From positions 213,462 through 277,461 of the forward strand of contig NZ_AQWN01000005.1 of assembly GCF_000376385.1 (NCBI RefSeq): DNA of 64,000 nt. The letters are read 5' to 3'. Made by a program: the position numbers and the translations under genes. The stretch's first letter is position 1, and the number at the start of each line of letters is the position of its first letter. Positions 16,849 to 24,372 of this stretch are shown in pieces. The notes below the pieces were generated by a model. The model was not told where the DNA came from. It saw only the letters and a list, made by a program, of their open reading frames with translations, and did no database searches. This DNA is from Desulfurispora thermophila DSM 16022. GTDB taxonomy: Bacteria > Bacillota > Desulfotomaculia > Desulfotomaculales > Desulfurisporaceae.

Positions 16849-17294
16849 CACTGGCGCTGCTGACGACAGTCCTAACTGTTACACCACCGGCAGTGCCGCA
16901 GGCGCAGGCCCGGGCAGCCCCGGCGCCTGTCACAGTAGCCATACAGCAAGATAACCCGTTAACAACCCAAAATCAGAGCGTGAGCACAAACAAACAGGGC
17001 GGCAGCAGTACAGCGGGTATACCTCCTGTTGAACCGGGAGAGTTTGGCCGTCGCATAAATACTGCCTTAAGCCGTGGATACAGCGCAGCCACGCCGGTAG
17101 TAGAAACACTGGCCAAAATATCCCTGGGGCTGGGCGGTCTGACTGCACTTGGGGCCTGGGTATTCGGTATATCGCTGTTACGCCGGGTGGCCGCTTCCCT
17201 CCTGGGCGTGGCGATTGGTATTGCAATGTTTTACGGTGCACCATATATCGTTGCCATAGTGAAAGGCTTGAGCAAATGGATTGCAGGCAATTAG
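16809..17294 (+). CDS. Secreted VirB2/TrbC-like pilin subunit 1
   Basis: Predicted pilin of a type IV secretion-like system. Upstream of the GTG at 16893 the frame stays open and encodes a perfect signal peptide: basic RRSRLR, a hydrophobic LTLALLTTVLTV and AQA before the mature part. The only start placed to include it is CTG 16809, 8 nt after AAAGGGGG; otherwise GTG 16893 gives a protein without signal. The mature part has a Gln/Ser/Gly-rich segment and two membrane helices (about residues 80-130), as in TrbC/VirB2. Family call is from topology and neighbours, not from a strong motif. Confidence 0.55.
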   Translation: MGTRRSRLRNCTLTLALLTTVLTVTPPAVPQAQARAAPAPVTVAIQQDNPLTTQNQSVSTNKQGGSSTAGIPPVEPGEFGRRINTALSRGYSAATPVVETLAKISLGLGGLTALGAWVFGISLLRRVAASLLGVAIGIAMFYGAPYIVAIVKGLSKWIAGN

Positions 17295-17344
17295 TCCATC
17301 CTAACCGAAAGTAAAAATCCTGTAGCGAAAGGAGGTAGCACCGT

Positions 17345-17380
17345 TTCCTCCCCGTGGCTAAAGCCAGGGGTCTCCACGGT
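17345..17380 (+). repeat. Solo IS200/IS605-type end hairpin
   Basis: CCCCGTGGCTAAAGCCAGGGG, matching the sequence at the start of the IscB-family element near 20748, sits alone inside an outer CACCGT/ACGGTG stem. No transposon gene is attached, so it is a relic or miniature insertion. Confidence 0.6.
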
Positions 17381-17408
17381 GCGATTGGTGCTGATGAAAA
17401 AGGTGCTG

Positions 17409-17753
17409 ATGAAAAAGGCGCAGAATGTTTGGACAGGTACCGGTGTAATGCTGGGAACCGCGCTGGCGGCCAATGCGGCCTGGGCCGGGCCGATAGCGGA
17501 AAAAAGCGCGGACGACGTATCAAATAAGGCGGTACAGGTGATCCAGAACATAGCCGGTCCCCTGGGTAGCGCCGTAATTTTCGGCTCAGTGCTCATTGCG
17601 GCCATAAAAATCATTGCCAGCTCTGGGAATCCGGTGAAGCGGGCGGAAGCCCTGGGCCAGATTCCGTACATCCTGATTGGCGGCTGCATCCTGGGCGGCG
17701 CAATGCTCTTGGCCGGATTTATCATCGGCACTGGGAAACAGTTGGGGTCGTAG
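17409..17753 (+). CDS. Secreted VirB2/TrbC-like pilin subunit 2
   Basis: A signal peptide (MKKAQNVWTGTGVMLGTALA, then ANAAWA before Gly) precedes a short domain and two membrane helices (GSAVIFGSVLIAAIKII and IPYILIGGCILGGAMLLAGF), typical of VirB2-like pilins. A 15-bp tandem duplication (GTGCTGATGAAAAAG at 17388 and 17403) produces several possible starts at 17379, 17394 and 17409; the last has AAAAAGG in front. The solo IS end just upstream suggests the 5' end was remodelled. Confidence 0.65.
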   Translation: MKKAQNVWTGTGVMLGTALAANAAWAGPIAEKSADDVSNKAVQVIQNIAGPLGSAVIFGSVLIAAIKIIASSGNPVKRAEALGQIPYILIGGCILGGAMLLAGFIIGTGKQLGS

Positions 17754-17765
17754 GGGGTGAAAAAG

Positions 17766-17894
17766 GTGAATATATGCCCGGATTGTGCGAATTATGGCCT
17801 GGAATGTGCTGTAGGAACCAGTGAATCCAAATGTCCTTATTTTACCCCACAGGAAGAAATTGAGTTCGAGGTTTTCGAGTTTGAGGAGGAGTGA
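17766..17894 (+). CDS. Small cysteine-rich acidic protein
   Basis: 42 residues from GTG 17766 after AGGGGGTGAAAAAG. Four cysteines (CPDCANYGLEC and a later C) and a highly acidic tail FEVFEFEEE. It sits between the pilin and PrgI genes with the PrgI ribosome site inside its end. Unknown function; may bind a metal. Confidence 0.5.
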   Translation: MNICPDCANYGLECAVGTSESKCPYFTPQEEIEFEVFEFEEE

Positions 17895-17897
17895 GAC

Positions 17898-18182
17898 GTG
17901 CGGCGCTGGCCGGTAGCGTTCGACTTGTCGGGTCATGAAAGCCTGATTGGCGGCTTTCTCACGCTTCAGCAGCTGGTATTCATCATGGGCGGCGGCCTCC
18001 TGGCTGTCGCCTCGTTTATTTTTCCTATGGTGATAGCTATACCGTTGGCGGCGATGTGGATTTTGGCAGGCGTTTATCTGGCGTTCGGGCGGCTCAGCAG
18101 GGGCCGTCCGGCTCCCGAGGCGCTGTGGGCCTGGTGGCGATACCGCCAGTCGCAGAAGCTCTGGAAGGGAGGGGTACAGTGA
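17898..18182 (+). CDS. PrgI-family type IV secretion membrane protein
   Basis: 94 residues. Begins with the family-typical PVAFDLSGHESLIGGFLTLQ then two membrane helices (about 25-70) and a basic tail. PrgI/VirB3-like proteins sit in the inner membrane with VirB4. GAGGAGGAG precedes GTG 17898. The stop overlaps the next start. Confidence 0.72.
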   Translation: MRRWPVAFDLSGHESLIGGFLTLQQLVFIMGGGLLAVASFIFPMVIAIPLAAMWILAGVYLAFGRLSRGRPAPEALWAWWRYRQSQKLWKGGVQ

Positions 18183-18925
18183 ATATCGGAACCACTATCA
18201 CGCTGGCCACGCTGGGAGCCAGCGCTCTGGCCGGCGCCGGGATCTGGTGGTACCTGCGCCGGGAGGGGCGGGCGCAGAGTGAGGACACGAAAGTGCGGGA
18301 GAAAGACCTCCCAGGGCAACCCGCTCCGCTGCGGCAGTGGCTTGGCGTCCAGACAGTGCGGGACGGGGTGATTGTGTTGGACACACCCGGAACATACGCC
18401 GGTGTGGCCCGGCTTGCCGCGCCGGACATCGCTCTGTTGGGGATCGCTGAGCAGGAAGCGCTGGAGACCGCGCTGGTGGCTGCCATGCGCGGGGTGCGCT
18501 TTCCTGTGCAACTGATCGCCGTCTCGGAAGCCGTGGACACCCGTGCCCTGGTAGCCCAGTCTATGGCCCATGTCACCGGGCTCCCTCCGGCCCTGGCTGA
18601 GCTGGCTACCCGACGGGCCGAGTACCTGGAGGCCGTGTTTGCCCACCAGGGTGCACAGGCCCGGACGGCGTACATCGCCACACAAGTATCCACTGCGAAA
18701 GGCCTGGCGGCCGCCCGGGCCGAGCTGGACGCCCGCTGGCATTCGCTGGGCACAGCGCTGCGGGGGGTGCGGGTAGAACTGCGACCACTGGGCAGTGCGG
18801 CTATACTGGATTTGCTGGCTCACATGCTGCGCCCGGGCAGCGCATGGCGGCCCAGTGTGGGGATAGAGAAGGGTGTGTTATGTGACTTTCATGTCCAGGC
18901 CCGGGCAGCGCGGGAAACGGCGTAG
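18179..18925 (+). CDS. Membrane-anchored VirB4 N-terminal-like protein
   Basis: About 248 residues from GTG 18179, overlapping the PrgI stop by 4 bp. One N-terminal membrane helix (LATLGASALAGAGIWWYL) is followed by a soluble domain (DGVIVLDTPGTYAGVARLAA, then IAEQEALETALVAAMRGVRF) that resembles the N-terminal domain of VirB4/TraC ATPases. It probably couples PrgI to the separate VirB4 ATPase that follows. Function inferred from position and weak resemblance. Confidence 0.55.
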   Translation: MNIGTTITLATLGASALAGAGIWWYLRREGRAQSEDTKVREKDLPGQPAPLRQWLGVQTVRDGVIVLDTPGTYAGVARLAAPDIALLGIAEQEALETALVAAMRGVRFPVQLIAVSEAVDTRALVAQSMAHVTGLPPALAELATRRAEYLEAVFAHQGAQARTAYIATQVSTAKGLAAARAELDARWHSLGTALRGVRVELRPLGSAAILDLLAHMLRPGSAWRPSVGIEKGVLCDFHVQARAARETA

Positions 18926-18940
18926 AGGGAGGATGATTGC

Positions 18941-20803
18941 GTGAACCTGTTTCGCAGGAAGAAGGCCCCGGAGGATCCGGGGCACCCTGACATTCCATAC
19001 GACTTCCCGGTGACTGCACTGGCTGAACCCGATGCCATGTGTGTGTATCCAGAGCACATACGCCTGCATAACCACTATGTGCGGGTGTATGTGGTGGAGA
19101 ACATTCCCCGCATGGTCTGGCTGGGGTGGATAGAGCAACTGGCCATCGGCGGTGTGGTAGTGGCTTCCTACCTGGAACCGCTGCCGGACCGGGAAGTGAT
19201 CTCCCGGCTCACGAAGCGTGAAACCCAGGCTGCCAGCCAGCTCATCCTGGCCCAGAATCGCGGCCACATAGCCCGCATACCAGAATACGAACAGGCCGTG
19301 GCCGAACTGCGCGCCCTGCGCACGGCGGTGCAGGTGGAGCAGGAAGCCGTTTTCAGCGCAGGCCATGTGGTAGCAGTGTACGGGAAGGATCCTGAAGACC
19401 TGGACCAGCGCTGCTCCTATGTGCAGGACGTAGCAGCGCGGGCCGGTATCTTTTTACGCACGGCTACCTGGGAGCAGGCCGGAGCTTTCCGCGCCTGTCT
19501 GCCGCTGGCTATCCCGCCCCCGGTTCCGCTGCGCACCCTGACCAGCGGTGCGGCCAGCACCTGTCTGCCCGTGGTATGGGCCGGTGAAATGCATGGCAGC
19601 GGAATACTGCTGGGGCGAAACATCAGCACCGGTGCGCCGGTGCTTCTGAACCGGTTTTTCCGGCGCTCCACAGGCGCGGAAAAGCCGAACCCGCATATGT
19701 TTGTGTCAGGTGCACCGGGCGGTGGAAAGTCTGTCACCGTACGTCTTCTCACCCTGCTGGAAGCCGAGCAGGGGGTGAAAGCGTTCATTATCGATCCGGA
19801 GAACGAGTATGTGGAATTTGTGCGCGCCCTGGGTGGCCAGTCCATCTTCCTCTCTCCCGGCCAGTCGTCCGGTATGAACCTGCTGGATGTGGGAATCGAG
19901 GGGGGTGGCCGGGTGGGTATCATATCGAAAGTGGCCGATGTTGCGGCCTGGCTTTCGGCCGTATATGCTCACGCCGGCGGCCAGGGTCTGGATATGGCTG
20001 CCCAGGCCGCTATCGAAGAGGCGCTGCGGGACACCTACACCGCCGCCGGTATCACCGAAGACCCGGCCACCATGGTGGGGCCGGGGGGTATATACAAACC
20101 CATGCCTACACTGTCAGACTTCGCAAAACGGTTGGCCAAGCTCCCTGCCGGGCGGGATGTGGCGCAGGCTATGACACCACTGCTGCGGGGTGGCAGCATG
20201 GGATATTTTGATTGTCCCACCACCGTCCATCTGGCTGACACTCCAGTGATCGGTGTACATCTGAAAGCACTTTCAGGTGACTTTCCGCGTCTGGTGGCCA
20301 TGTTTGCCCTGCTCTCCTGGGCGCTTGGGGGTTTTGCGCTGCGGGGTAGCGATGCGGTGAAGAAAAGCGTGGTGGTGGACGAGGCCTGGATGTTCTTGCG
20401 GTACCCGGCAGTGGCGCAGCACCTGGAAGCGCTGGCCCGCCGGGGCAGAAAACACGGTTGCGCTCTCACCATTGCCACACAACGTTTCGAGGAATTCGCT
20501 GCCAGCCCGGAAGGGCGGGCAGTGATCGAAACATGCCCCATCCGTCTCACACTCCGCCAGGAAGACCATGCCGCCCAGGCCGCGGTAGACTATTTCCACC
20601 TTTCCGGTGGGTGCCGGGACTTTCTGACCACCGCCCAGGCCGGCCAGGGTATTCTGGTGGTAGACGGCCGGGTGTCGGCAGTGCAGGTGGAACCGGCCCC
20701 GTTTGAATGGGACATAGTGGGCACAAAGGTGGTGGAACGGTCAACAACCCCGTGGCTAAAGCCAGGGGCTTGCAATGGCGGTAGCAACGCAAGTGTTGAC
20801 TAG
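18941..20803 (+). CDS. VirB4-like conjugation ATPase
   Basis: Motor of the type IV secretion-like complex. Walker A GAPGGGKSV at about residue 255, an FIIDPENEY strand, Walker B VVVDEAWMF at about 480 and the RRGRKHGCALTIATQRF arginine-finger/Q region are all present. GTG 18941 follows GGGAGGATG. The last 20 residues are encoded by the incoming IscB-family element (from about 20742), so the native C terminus is replaced. No relaxase or VirD4 coupling protein was found nearby. Confidence 0.85.
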   Translation: MNLFRRKKAPEDPGHPDIPYDFPVTALAEPDAMCVYPEHIRLHNHYVRVYVVENIPRMVWLGWIEQLAIGGVVVASYLEPLPDREVISRLTKRETQAASQLILAQNRGHIARIPEYEQAVAELRALRTAVQVEQEAVFSAGHVVAVYGKDPEDLDQRCSYVQDVAARAGIFLRTATWEQAGAFRACLPLAIPPPVPLRTLTSGAASTCLPVVWAGEMHGSGILLGRNISTGAPVLLNRFFRRSTGAEKPNPHMFVSGAPGGGKSVTVRLLTLLEAEQGVKAFIIDPENEYVEFVRALGGQSIFLSPGQSSGMNLLDVGIEGGGRVGIISKVADVAAWLSAVYAHAGGQGLDMAAQAAIEEALRDTYTAAGITEDPATMVGPGGIYKPMPTLSDFAKRLAKLPAGRDVAQAMTPLLRGGSMGYFDCPTTVHLADTPVIGVHLKALSGDFPRLVAMFALLSWALGGFALRGSDAVKKSVVVDEAWMFLRYPAVAQHLEALARRGRKHGCALTIATQRFEEFAASPEGRAVIETCPIRLTLRQEDHAAQAAVDYFHLSGGCRDFLTTAQAGQGILVVDGRVSAVQVEPAPFEWDIVGTKVVERSTTPWLKPGACNGGSNASVD

Positions 20804-20958
20804 ACCATACGCTCCGGCGGGCTACAAGTACCCTGGGATGCACGCCCTAGTTCCAGGCTCTACGGCAGAACCGCTGAATGCCATGTTGAGCAATCAACTA
20901 AGCCTGCCGGGCAAGGTCGAAGGGCACTAAACTCCTGTCGGAAGGAGAACGAATACCG
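20742..20958 (+). ncRNA. Probable omega-RNA (HEARO type) of the IscB-family gene
   Basis: Structured non-coding segment directly before the RuvC-protein gene. It opens with CCCCGTGGCTAAAGCCAGGGG, then TTGCAATGGCGGTAGCAA and several more hairpins, ending near GGGCACTAAACTCC before the ribosome site. Position upstream of, and on the same strand as, an IscB/IsrB-type gene is where guide-bearing omega-RNAs lie; any guide would be at the 5' end inside the virB4 sequence. Assignment by position and general likeness only. Confidence 0.65.
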
Positions 20959-22731
20959 TTGAAAATTCCAGTCGTACATCTTGATGGGACACCGCTCATG
21001 CCCTGTTCACCGGCTAAAGCCCGGAAACTGCTCAGGGCAGGCGCCGCACAAAAGAAATGGACCAGGGCCGGGGTGTTTTACATTCAACTAACTACCCCGA
21101 CTGGAAAAAACACACAACCATTAATAATGGGCATTGACCCTGGAGCCAAATACGACGGAATATGCATTGCCAGCAGACGGCAGATGCAGATATCGGGAAT
21201 GCTTGTAGTAAAAAACCGCATAGCCAAAAAGATGGAACAACGCAGGAATATGCGCAGAGCCCGGAGATGGCGAAATTGTCGGAGGCGACCAGAGCGATTT
21301 AATAACAGGACAAGGCCTGAAGGGTGGCTGCCGCCGTCAATCAAAGCCAGAGTAGATACCCGCATCGCACTTATCGACAGCCTGCTATCAATCTACCCGG
21401 TAACAGAATTTGCAGTAGAAGACACCAGGATTGACGGCAATAAACTCAAAAACAAAGACGGCAGGCAATACCTGACCTGGGTCATGACCGGCAAAACCAG
21501 GCTGTACAACCACTTAAAAGAAAAAGGTGGACTGACCCTGTACTTGCCGGAGCAAACAGTCCGGGCACGGGAAGTGTGCGGCCTTATCAAAACACCCGGG
21601 AAAGGCGAGCTGGTATTTACCTCGCAGGCAGTTGACGCCCTGGCTTTGTGCTGGCTAAAAGCAGGGACAGAAAACTTGTCTGTAATCAGCTTTATGGCCT
21701 GGCGCAGGCCGGAAATATCCAGGAGACAACTGCACCGGTTTGAGCCGGAGAAGGGTGGAAAAAGAAAGCCCTACGGTGGCAGTCGGGTTCTGGGTATACG
21801 AAAGAACACAGTTGTCTGGTATAGAGGAAAACTTTACCGGACAGGAGGTACCACCAAAGGCAGATTGAGCCTTCACTCTTACATAGATCGTAAAAAGCTA
21901 CTCACCCCTAAGGGGCAGTTGTACAAATCTATAGGTGATGATGATACAGTATATTTTGATTGTATGCCGGAAGTGGCGCGAAAAACATTAATCAACTCCA
22001 CAAAAGTAGAATATTGTACCTACGCTCTAAATCACATTGAAGGCTGCGCTCATGGCTGCAAATTCCCCTGCTATGCTATGATGATGGCCAAGAGGTTTGG
22101 CAAAATCAAAACATACGAAGACTGGCTGCGTCCCAAGAAGATAAGCAATATATTTGCCATATTAGAAAAAGAGATTGAAAAATACGCAGGCAAAGTTAAA
22201 TGCGTCCACCTTTCGTTTATGACTGACCCGTTCATGTACAAGCACCCCATGCTTAACAGGTATTCCCTGAACGTAATTTACCGTCTCAACAAGCACGGAA
22301 TATATGTCACAACACTGACCAAGGGCATATGTCCTAAAGAATTGGCAGACACAAAATATTTTGATACCAGAAACGAATACGGAATAACCCTGGTTTCGCT
22401 CGATGAAAAATTTCGGAAAGAATTTGAACCATTTGCTGCTCCCTACAAAGAGAGGATCGCAGCGCTTAAATACCTGCATGACTGCGGCTGCAAAACATGG
22501 GTGAGCATGGAGCCATATCCTACCCCAAATTTAATCGCTCAGGACATAAGGTTGATCTTGCAGGAAATAGCATTTGTAGACAAAATTGTTTTTGGTAAAC
22601 TGAACTACAATGTAAATTCTGAGAAATTCCAGAACAACACTGACTTCTACCAAGAGCAGGCAGAAGTTGTGATCAACTTTTGCGAACAGAACGGGATTGA
22701 GTATCACATCAAAGAGGGTACAATATGTTAG
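20959..22731 (+). CDS. IscB/IsrB-family RuvC nuclease fused to radical-SAM-like domain
   Basis: 590 residues from TTG 20959 after GAAGGAGA. Residues 1-50 are the PLMP domain (TPLMPCSPAKARKLL). RuvC-I (MGIDPGAKYDG, Asp60), an arginine-rich bridge helix (about 94-112), RuvC-II (FAVEDTRID, Glu154) and RuvC-III (SQAVDALAL, Asp226) follow without an inserted HNH domain, as in IsrB. The usual C-terminal IscB segment (RRQLHRFEPEKGGKRKPYGG, later KGRLSLHSYI) ends near 310. The same frame then continues for about 270 residues as a radical-SAM-like domain with cysteines 363, 367 and 371 (CAHGCKFPC, spacing 3 and 3 rather than the usual 3 and 2) and SFMTDPF, VYVTTLTKG-type strands. RNA-guided DNA cleavage or nicking is inferred from the family; the purpose of the fused domain is unknown. 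Confidence 0.8.
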   Translation: MKIPVVHLDGTPLMPCSPAKARKLLRAGAAQKKWTRAGVFYIQLTTPTGKNTQPLIMGIDPGAKYDGICIASRRQMQISGMLVVKNRIAKKMEQRRNMRRARRWRNCRRRPERFNNRTRPEGWLPPSIKARVDTRIALIDSLLSIYPVTEFAVEDTRIDGNKLKNKDGRQYLTWVMTGKTRLYNHLKEKGGLTLYLPEQTVRAREVCGLIKTPGKGELVFTSQAVDALALCWLKAGTENLSVISFMAWRRPEISRRQLHRFEPEKGGKRKPYGGSRVLGIRKNTVVWYRGKLYRTGGTTKGRLSLHSYIDRKKLLTPKGQLYKSIGDDDTVYFDCMPEVARKTLINSTKVEYCTYALNHIEGCAHGCKFPCYAMMMAKRFGKIKTYEDWLRPKKISNIFAILEKEIEKYAGKVKCVHLSFMTDPFMYKHPMLNRYSLNVIYRLNKHGIYVTTLTKGICPKELADTKYFDTRNEYGITLVSLDEKFRKEFEPFAAPYKERIAALKYLHDCGCKTWVSMEPYPTPNLIAQDIRLILQEIAFVDKIVFGKLNYNVNSEKFQNNTDFYQEQAEVVINFCEQNGIEYHIKEGTIC

Positions 22732-22745
22732 CAAACACAGAGAGA

Positions 22746-22772
22746 CGCGCGTCGGTATATCCGGCGCTTTTT
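22746..22772 (+). terminator. Terminator after the RuvC-radical SAM gene
   Basis: GCGCGTCGG-TATAT-CCGGCGC followed by TTTTT. One mismatch in the stem. Confidence 0.6.
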
Positions 22773-22791
22773 AGTTGGGGGTGAGAACACA

Positions 22792-23115
22792 GTGGCAATG
22801 CAAGCAGAGGAAAGAGTGAACCTGGATGCCATATGCCTTGCCGCCGTAAAGAGATGGGGGCCGGCGCAACTCATTATCCTGCTGGAAGAGTTGGCCGAAC
22901 TGCAGCAGTCGCTGGTGAAATATTTGCGCTACGGCAACCAGTACCTGGATGACATAGCGGAAGAAGTAGCAGATGTGCAAATCATGCTTCACCAGTTAAC
23001 ACTCATGCTGAACCTGTCTGACCGCATTTCTGAAATGCGTGAAGAAAAACTGAAGAAGCTGAAAGCCATTCTAGACAATGATCACGATAGCACTATGGGT
23101 GGTATTCATGGTTAA
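22792..23115 (+). CDS. MazG-like nucleotide pyrophosphohydrolase
   Basis: About 107 residues. The all-alpha NTP-pyrophosphatase motif is visible as EELAELQQ followed 20 residues later by EEVADVQIM, the two acidic pairs that bind magnesium. It would hydrolyse nucleoside triphosphates, as phage and element-borne MazG proteins do. GTG 22792 follows GGGGGTGAG. The next gene starts within its end. Confidence 0.75.
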   Translation: MAMQAEERVNLDAICLAAVKRWGPAQLIILLEELAELQQSLVKYLRYGNQYLDDIAEEVADVQIMLHQLTLMLNLSDRISEMREEKLKKLKAILDNDHDSTMGGIHG

Positions 23116-23851
23116 CCTACATCCCCAGTACGAAACAATATACCTGCTCTCGCAAATACAAAATGTCAGAGGCCGGCGCTACAATATTGGCCTGCACCAG
23201 GATGAGCAGGTCATCAAAGGGTACTGCTACGAAGAGACTACCGCCGGCTTTTTTCGGGCCTGGGTGCTCAACGAAATGCATGTAGCAATACTCAAAGCAG
23301 CCAACCAGTTAATAGTAGCCGGGGCAAACATGCTCGCACAAAAAACAGGCCTTGAACATGGCGAAGTAACTGAAATCCTGGAGGAGTGTGTGACGCATGG
23401 CATACTTTGCGAAAACCAGGTGCGTTTTCGCAGCGCAAATGACGGTGAAAACATCTTCGAAGCAAAAACATGGTCTTTGTATATAGTAGACACCGGCGGC
23501 ATCCATGCCCTCAAAGACGCCGGCATACCCTATAGACGACTGCCATACACAACAAGCATTGACCAGCGCCTGCGCATCTACCGGCGGAACATTTACTTGG
23601 TCAAGGAAAACGCAGGTGAGCAAGAGAAAAATATCATCTTCCTGGAAGACATGCTGGACGGAAACGGCAATCTGGGCACACCACTTTTGCTGGAAACGCT
23701 GAAACTGGAAATTCCCACGGTAGTGCTCTACGACAGCACAATAGCCAGGATCCTTGACGTACAAAAAGCCGTTGGATATTTAATCGAACAGCTACGCTCA
23801 CACAATCTACAGGTATATGATATTGCGGAAAACATATCAAAAACCACTTGA
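23108..23851 (+). CDS. Hypothetical protein with winged-helix-like middle
   Basis: About 247 residues from ATG 23108, overlapping the MazG-like gene by 8 bp. A segment ANQLIVAGANMLAQKTGLEH followed by GEVTEILEECVTHGIL looks like a winged helix; the C-terminal part (IPTVVLYDSTIARILDVQKA) has an alternating alpha/beta look. No family recognised. The strict coupling to MazG suggests a joint role. Confidence 0.5.
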   Translation: MVNLHPQYETIYLLSQIQNVRGRRYNIGLHQDEQVIKGYCYEETTAGFFRAWVLNEMHVAILKAANQLIVAGANMLAQKTGLEHGEVTEILEECVTHGILCENQVRFRSANDGENIFEAKTWSLYIVDTGGIHALKDAGIPYRRLPYTTSIDQRLRIYRRNIYLVKENAGEQEKNIIFLEDMLDGNGNLGTPLLLETLKLEIPTVVLYDSTIARILDVQKAVGYLIEQLRSHNLQVYDIAENISKTT

Positions 23852-24002
23852 CAGTATAACAGAACGCATATACCATAATTACCAAAGCGGTACAGGCCGC
23901 TTTAAATTAGACAAAAATCTTGTGTGCATAAACAACACAACTAACCAGATGCCGACTTCTATGTGTTGCGACTCCAGCAACAAGTAGAAGGTGTTGCAGG
24001 GC

Positions 24003-24051
24003 GTGATACCCTAGAGTATGTCTCCGACACAAGCGATGAGCGGGAAGCGTA
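24003..24051 (+). repeat. Structured-RNA module, copy 1 of 3
   Basis: ATACCCTA, 11 nt, CCGACACAAGCGATGAGC and GGGAAGCGT. Further copies at about 24152-24199 and 24326-24372. Spacing between copies is about 149 and 174 nt. Confidence 0.75.
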
Positions 24052-24151
24052 ATCCCTACACCTGAGTCAAAGCGATGAGCAAGACTCATTCCGCGAAGCG
24101 ATGAGCAAGCGGAACGCCTGAAAGTAGGCGCAAAGAGAGGATGTAGGACGT

Positions 24152-24199
24152 AATACCCTGGGAGGCATATTCGACATAAGCGATGAGCGGGAAGCGTTG
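24152..24199 (+). repeat. Structured-RNA module, copy 2 of 3
   Basis: ATACCCTG, 11 nt, TCGACATAAGCGATGAGC and GGGAAGCGT, differing from copy 1 at a few positions. Confidence 0.75.
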
Positions 24200-24325
24200 C
24201 TCAGCCTGCGACAGCCTGGACCAAGAGCGATGAGCGCGGTCCTTCCTCGCGAAGCGATGAGCAAGTGGGGCACCCTGGACCCGGGTGTTAGAAGCTGCGG
24301 AAAGGCTTTTGCAGAATGCGGGCAC

Positions 24326-24372
24326 GATACCCTAGGACGCAAGTCCGACACAGGCGTTGAGCGGGAAGTGTA
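24326..24372 (+). repeat. Structured-RNA module, copy 3 of 3
   Basis: ATACCCTA, 11 nt, CCGACACAGGCGTTGAGC and GGGAAGTGT. The most diverged copy but with the same layout. Confidence 0.75.
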
